The translations under genes were made by a program, and so were the position numbers. This document shows positions 40,580-44,163 of a stretch of 44,163 nucleotides of DNA, piece by piece; the stretch's first letter is position 1, and every line of letters starts with the position of its first letter. The DNA comes from Candidatus Harrisonbacteria bacterium RIFCSPHIGHO2_02_FULL_40_20 (GTDB lineage: Bacteria > Patescibacteriota > Minisyncoccia > UBA6257 > WO2-44-18): assembly GCA_001818675.1 (NCBI GenBank), contig MHJF01000030.1:1-44163 (forward strand). Reading direction: 5' to 3'. The notes beneath the pieces are model-generated. The model made no database searches and had not been told where the DNA came from. It was given only the letters and a program-made list of their open reading frames with translations.

Positions 40580-40687
40580 ATTCCGTTAGAAGGTGAACAA
40601 GCTCAGCCGTTTTAATACGGTCATAAGATTTATGAAAAATAATCAAAAAAATAAAAATAGTAAAGTTGGGCCCCTTTCTAATGGGAT
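40580..40687 (+). repeat. ATCCCGT-like palindromic element at the glyS start (copy 3)
   Basis: ATTCCGTTAGAAGG (40580-40593) pairs with CCTTTCTAATGGGA (40673-40686), including G-U pairs on the + strand. CTCAGCCGTTTTAAT (40602-40616) matches the cca-side element exactly. GCTCAGC can pair with GTTGGGC. The 3' arm ends in the first two bases of the glyS ATG. Confidence 0.65.
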
Positions 40688-42005
40688 GGAAAAAATAGTT
40701 AGTTTGGCCAAGCGCCGAGGATTTATTTTCCCGGGCTCGGAAATTTACGGCGGTCTGGCGAATTCTTGGGATTACGGGCCTTTAGGCGCAGAGTTAATCA
40801 ATAATATTTCTAATTTATGGTGGAAGAAATTTGTTCAGCAACGTTCGGATGTGGTGGGTTTGAGGGGACCTATAATTATGAATCCGAAAGTTTGGGAAGC
40901 TTCGGGACACGTTAAAAATTTTACGGATCCGTTAGTAGAGTGCAAAATTTGCCATATTCGTTTGCGCGCGGATAAACAAACCGAGCTTAAAGACCACGCC
41001 GAGACCCATAAAGGAAAAGAAGTTACTTGGACGGACCCTAAAAATTTTAATACCTTATTTGAAACTTATATAGGAACGGTTGAGGATTCTAAATTAAAAG
41101 CTTATCTTCGCGGCGAAACTGCGCAGACTATGTTTACCGATTTTAAACTAGTTCTGGAATCAATGCGTAAAAAGTTGCCTTTGGGCATTGCGCAGATTGG
41201 CAAGGCTTTTCGTAATGAGATTACAACCGGCAATTTTATTTTTCGTACTAAGGAGTTTACTATTGCTGAATTAGAGTACTTTATCGCGCCGGGCGAAGAC
41301 GACAAAGCATTTGAGGAATGGCTGGAATATCAGCAGAATTTTTTTGTTTCCGACTTGGGATTGAAAAAAGAAAATATTAAGATCGTAGAATTACCCAAAG
41401 ATGGATTAGCTCATTATTCCAAACGCACTGTAGATACTTATTATAATTTCCCATTTGGCTGGGATGAGGTAGCGGGCATTGCTAATCGCACTGATTATGA
41501 TTTGAAAAATCATATTGAGTTGTCCGGCGCCAATTTAAGTTATAAAGATCCGGTGAGCGAAAAAGAGTTTGTTCCGTATGTTATTGAGCCGACTTTTGGT
41601 TTAGACCGCATAATGTTAGCGGTGCTATTAGACGCTTATTCCGAATCTGAAGCCCGTTCCGGTAAAGAAGACGCGGTTCATGAAAATGAAATAACCTTGC
41701 GTTTGCCTAAGCAGTTGGCGCCGATTAAAATCGCCGTATTGCCGTTATCTAAAAAAGAAGAGCTTACACAGCCAGCTTTAGAAATTCTCAATAATTTACA
41801 AAAGAATTGGATGTGCCAATATGATGAAACTGGCTCTATTGGCAAACGCTATCGCCGCCAAGATGAAATCGGCACTCCTTATTGCGTAACCGTGGATTTT
41901 GAGACTATCAATGATCAAGCGGTAACTGTCCGTGATCGGGATACGATGAAACAAGAGAGGATAAAAATTTCTGAACTCGTTGTTTATTTGAAAGCACTTT
42001 TATAG
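40686..42005 (+). CDS. glyS: Glycyl-tRNA synthetase (single-chain alpha2 type)
   Basis: 439 aa. It charges tRNA-Gly. This is the alpha2 class IIa form, not the alpha2beta2 form. Signatures: GGLANSWDYGPLGAELI, a zinc-like C-x2-C (VECKICHIRL) with H..H, LRGETAQTMFTDFK, FRNEITTGNFIFRTKEFT, EPTFGLDRIMLAVL, and an anticodon-binding C-terminus (APIKIAVLPLSKKEE). The ATG at 40686 (MEKIVSLAKRRG) matches the family start. Earlier in-frame ATGs at 40593 and 40632 add a Lys/Asn-rich stretch. No SD. Confidence 0.94.
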   Translation: MEKIVSLAKRRGFIFPGSEIYGGLANSWDYGPLGAELINNISNLWWKKFVQQRSDVVGLRGPIIMNPKVWEASGHVKNFTDPLVECKICHIRLRADKQTELKDHAETHKGKEVTWTDPKNFNTLFETYIGTVEDSKLKAYLRGETAQTMFTDFKLVLESMRKKLPLGIAQIGKAFRNEITTGNFIFRTKEFTIAELEYFIAPGEDDKAFEEWLEYQQNFFVSDLGLKKENIKIVELPKDGLAHYSKRTVDTYYNFPFGWDEVAGIANRTDYDLKNHIELSGANLSYKDPVSEKEFVPYVIEPTFGLDRIMLAVLLDAYSESEARSGKEDAVHENEITLRLPKQLAPIKIAVLPLSKKEELTQPALEILNNLQKNWMCQYDETGSIGKRYRRQDEIGTPYCVTVDFETINDQAVTVRDRDTMKQERIKISELVVYLKALL

Positions 42006-42034
42006 TTCCTAGATTATTTTTTCTCTATTTTTTT

Positions 42035-42070
42035 GTTTCCGGTGCTATCCCATGGGATAGCACCGGAAAC
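42035..42070. other. Perfect 36-nt palindrome
   Basis: GTTTCCGGTGCTATCCCA and its exact complement form an 18-bp stem without a loop. Neither side shows a normal U-tract after the stem, but T-runs precede it. It may be a terminator-like insulator or a binding site. Confidence 0.7.
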
Positions 42071-42075
42071 ATTAT

Positions 42076-42104
42076 TTGACGGATAAAAAGTTTTGTATTA
42101 AAAT
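42076..42104 (+). promoter_or_regulatory. Promoter of the 246-aa orphan gene
   Basis: TTGACG (42076-42081), a 17-nt spacer and TAAAAT (42099-42104). The leader of about 90 nt has two hairpins: ATTTCTG/CAGAAAT (42124-42162) enclosing AAAAGC-TTT-GCTTTT, and GCTCG/CGAGC (42167-42183) just before the SD. Confidence 0.78.
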
Positions 42105-42200
42105 AACTTTGTTCTTTTACATTATTTCTGTTGGTACAAAAGCTTTGCTTTTGGGCAGAAATAAAAGCTCGCGATAACCGAGCATATATAGGAGGTTGAT

Positions 42201-42941
42201 ATGGCCGCAACAACCGGCGAGAAAGCGCGTTTGTTGGATTTAGTGACGAGTGTTTTAGAGTTAGTGCGAGATGGACAGAGAAAACCCGATGGTGTTTCTC
42301 GCATCCTCCAAACCATCAAAGATAACCCCAATTTTATTAGCCAGCTTTTCCCTCTTCATGCCCCTGTTGAAATTATTACATCTGGAAATTTCCACCTCCA
42401 ACTCCTTGACTGGCAAAGATTTTTTCAGGAAGTTCGCGGAGTCAAGGTATCTCTTAAACATCTCCGTTCTATTGCTATCCCCCAAGCCAAAGATGAATTC
42501 AGCTGGCTGGTGATCATGCTCAAGGACATGACTGCCAATCAGATTTATAACAGCATGAGCCAAAGGATGAAGTGCGGGAAATACTTTGATAATCTGGACG
42601 CTGGTAATCATGACCGCATCTCGGACCATGATTACATCATCCGAGTCCGTCCCAGAGTGGAAGCTGACGAGGAATTCAAAAACTTCTCAGCCAACCAGAT
42701 TGCCCAAGTGGGCATCAAAGGAATGACCACAGTGGAACGTCTGCAATTAGAAGATTTCTACCACTGGAAAACCAGAGATCACTTGGATAAAGAGAATATT
42801 ACGCTATGTACAGGTTCGCGCGTTCCGGGTGGTTTTGTCCCGGACGTAAACTGGCATTCGGATGATGACGAGGTTTACGTGGGTTGGTGCGGTCCTGGCA
42901 GTGCCGGTGGCCATCTCCGTGTTCGTGAGGCAGTTTCGTAA
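42201..42941 (+). CDS. CPR-type orphan protein with structured leader
   Basis: 246 aa. AGGAGG lies 5 nt before the ATG. Residues 1-110 are helical; the C-terminal 80 residues (KGMTTVERLQLEDFYHWKTRDHLD, TLCTGSRVPGGFVPDVNW, VGWCGPGSAGG) end in LRVREAVS. I have the impression that this tail pattern recurs in CPR proteins, but cannot check. Codon usage is more balanced and GC-richer than in neighbours. It is a complete unit with promoter, leader hairpins, SD and terminator. Function unknown; soluble. Confidence 0.75.
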   Translation: MAATTGEKARLLDLVTSVLELVRDGQRKPDGVSRILQTIKDNPNFISQLFPLHAPVEIITSGNFHLQLLDWQRFFQEVRGVKVSLKHLRSIAIPQAKDEFSWLVIMLKDMTANQIYNSMSQRMKCGKYFDNLDAGNHDRISDHDYIIRVRPRVEADEEFKNFSANQIAQVGIKGMTTVERLQLEDFYHWKTRDHLDKENITLCTGSRVPGGFVPDVNWHSDDDEVYVGWCGPGSAGGHLRVREAVS

Positions 42942-42954
42942 CCTTGTAACTTTT

Positions 42955-42984
42955 TCCCTTAGCTTCGGCTAAGGGATTTTTATT
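42955..42984 (+). terminator. Terminator of the 246-aa gene
   Basis: TCCCTTAGC-TTCG-GCTAAGGGA with a stable tetraloop, followed by TTTTTATT. Confidence 0.93.
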
Positions 42985-42998
42985 GGGGCGGACACGCC

Positions 42999-43093
42999 GT
43001 CATTGCGAGGATCCGCCAGCTGGCGGATCCTCGCAATGACAGTATGATTAATTAAATCAATGTTAGATTGCTTCGCTCTGCTCGCAATGACAT
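42999..43093. repeat. REP-like element with a nested palindrome
   Basis: 42999-43040 is a perfect 42-nt palindrome: GTCATTGCGAG outside and ATCCGCCAGCTGGCGGAT at the centre. A third GCTCGCAATGAC arm follows at 43078-43091 after GATTGCTTCGCTCT. Confidence 0.8.
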
Positions 43094-43122
43094 TGGATAT
43101 TTGTTAAAATTTAAGCAATAGT

Positions 43123-44163
43123 ATGAATTTCTCTAAAAAAACTTTAAAAAATGGCTTGCGGGTGATTACGATTCCTAAGCCAGATAGTTTGGCTACTACG
43201 GTTTTGGTTTTAGTAGAAGCCGGATCAAAATACGAAACTAAAGAGATTAACGGCTTATCCCATTTTTTGGAGCATATGTGTTTTAAGGGCACAACCAAGA
43301 GGCCGACCGCCTTAGATATTGCCGGCGAGTTGGATGGTCTTGGCGCAGAGTATAATGCCTTTACTTCTCAAGAATGGACTGGTTATTACGCTAAAGTTCA
43401 GAACGAGCATAAAGACAAGGCGTTGGACGTTATCAGCGATTTATACCTAAACCCAGTTTTTAATCTGGTGGAAATTGAAAAAGAAAAAGGCGTGGTGATT
43501 GAAGAGCTGAATATGTACGAAGATACGCCGCAAAGAAAAGTGCAGGATTTATTTTCGGAATGTTTATATGGCGATCAGCCGGCTGGTTGGGATGTGGGAG
43601 GCAAAAAAGAGATTATTCAAAAGTTGAATCGCGAAGATTTTTTGAAATACCGCGGCGAGCATTATGTGGCTAAAGCGACAATTATTGTGGCCGCTGGCGC
43701 AGTGGATGAAAAATGGCTTTTGCCGCAAATTGAAAAACATTTTGTTGGCATTTCGAATGCGCCTAAATTCGGAAAATTGAAAACTCAAGAAGCGCAAGAA
43801 AAACCCGCATTGTTGGTGAAATTTAAAGAATCTGACCAAACCCATTTGGTTTTGGGCGTTCGGGCTTTTGATGCTTTTGACGAGCGGCGGTATGCCGGAG
43901 AGGTATTGGCGGATATTTTAGGTGGCGGTATGAGTTCACGTTTGTTTCAGCGGGTTCGGGAAGAATTAGGCGCGGCTTATTATGTGAATGCCAGTTTAGA
44001 TCTTTATAGCGATCATGGGTATTTTGCGGTTTCCGCTGGCGTAGATCATAAAAAATTAGAAATTGTGATTAAGGCAATTTTGGACGAATTAATGAAAATT
44101 GCTTCTAATTCTTTAACCGATAAAGAATTGCATCGGGCGAAAGATCATTTAAGCGGACGAATG
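43123..44163 (+). CDS. M16-family zinc metallopeptidase (partial, runs off right edge)
   Basis: 347 codons without a stop. An N-terminal M16 domain with the inverted zinc motif HFLEH (H47, E50, H51) in GLSHFLEHMCFKGT, and the downstream EKGVVIEELNMYED expected to give the third ligand. The second half (FGVRAFDAFDERR-like, LADILGGGMSSRLFQRVREELGAAYYV) is the family's inactive-domain region. It resembles processing-peptidase-like M16B proteins that cut peptides in the cytoplasm or at the surface. No SD; TAAAAT lies 12 nt upstream. Confidence 0.92.
   Translation, partial: MNFSKKTLKNGLRVITIPKPDSLATTVLVLVEAGSKYETKEINGLSHFLEHMCFKGTTKRPTALDIAGELDGLGAEYNAFTSQEWTGYYAKVQNEHKDKALDVISDLYLNPVFNLVEIEKEKGVVIEELNMYEDTPQRKVQDLFSECLYGDQPAGWDVGGKKEIIQKLNREDFLKYRGEHYVAKATIIVAAGAVDEKWLLPQIEKHFVGISNAPKFGKLKTQEAQEKPALLVKFKESDQTHLVLGVRAFDAFDERRYAGEVLADILGGGMSSRLFQRVREELGAAYYVNASLDLYSDHGYFAVSAGVDHKKLEIVIKAILDELMKIASNSLTDKELHRAKDHLSGRM

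Noticed and set aside
40580-40687. glyS leader as a T-box riboswitch
   Set aside because: No AGGGTGG T-box core and no specifier hairpin or terminator; the element also occurs opposite cca.
1-44163. TGA recoded as Gly or Trp (code 25 or 4)
   Set aside because: TGA ends several well-supported genes (12698, 14219, 15551) and no core protein contains an internal TGA.

Overview
The window looks like a chromosomal segment of a Candidate Phyla Radiation (Patescibacteria, probably Parcubacteria-like) bacterium. This is inferred from gene content and style, since no rRNA is present. Coding DNA is mostly AT-rich, with genes packed on both strands and the standard code (TGA is used as stop). Supporting traits are a trigger factor without its PPIase domain, a shortened RecO and ValRS, a membrane pyrophosphatase, many short secreted or membrane proteins without clear families, and many core genes with no Shine-Dalgarno (SD) sequence. 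Several of those have a TATAAT box 6-8 nt before the ATG, which suggests leaderless mRNAs.

Layout. 1-3027: secreted and cell-envelope proteins (Ala/Gly-rich partial gene, anchored protein, PG-binding/TIG protein, cysteine-containing exported protein). 3022-6697: ksgA and a UvrD-type helicase, divergent from a LysM/M23 peptidase. 6679-7032: hairpin-rich spacer. 7119-8768: a translin-family protein and a GC-rich zinc-ribbon protein. 8935-12386: a CDP-alcohol phosphatidyltransferase, a CCA-adding enzyme, four tRNAs (Pro, Arg, Lys, Val) and two copies of a putative pseudoknotted RNA. 12387-15551: small orphan genes, yraN, a free-standing LAGLIDADG protein, a strongly promoted 93-aa ORF with a structured 3' region, and an IS481-like element. 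15831-25481: core block nusA, hppA, tig, clpP, tyrS, shikimate-kinase-like, tRNA-Gly, ftsH, HAD phosphatase. 25513-31838: tRNA-Ile(UAU), an anchored protein, recG, DoxX, tRNA-Glu, small orphans and a 510-aa lipoprotein. 31863-44163: diguanylate cyclase, tsaD, valS, PrsW-like, hsp20, patatin, recO, a large anchored Ig-like protein, glyS, an orphan gene with a structured leader, and a partial M16 peptidase.

How it fits together. Core functions are translation (seven tRNAs, ValRS, TyrRS, GlyRS, CCA addition, t6A synthesis, KsgA), proteostasis (trigger factor, ClpP, FtsH, Hsp20), repair (UvrD, RecG, RecO), transcription (NusA) and membrane energetics (HppA). Between them sit self-contained transcription units for orphan proteins, each with a near-consensus promoter, an AGGAGG-type SD and an intrinsic terminator; these contrast sharply with the SD-less core genes.

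Most interesting signals. (1) Two homologous RNAs (8963-9125, 12007-12149) share a closing stem, a second stem and an H-type pseudoknot, with compensatory changes and G-U pairs favouring the + strand. (2) Three about 110-120 nt elements with ATCCCGT-type complementary ends each abut a possible start codon (cca, tig, glyS). (3) Several families of short palindromic or direct repeats are inserted in frame into essential genes (ksgA, uvrD, tig, tsaD, valS). (4) A TRAX-like translin keeps all four acidic residues expected for nuclease activity. (5) A rare tRNA-Ile has a UAU anticodon. (6) A strongly expressed-looking transcript at 13884-14451 carries large hairpins beside an IS.
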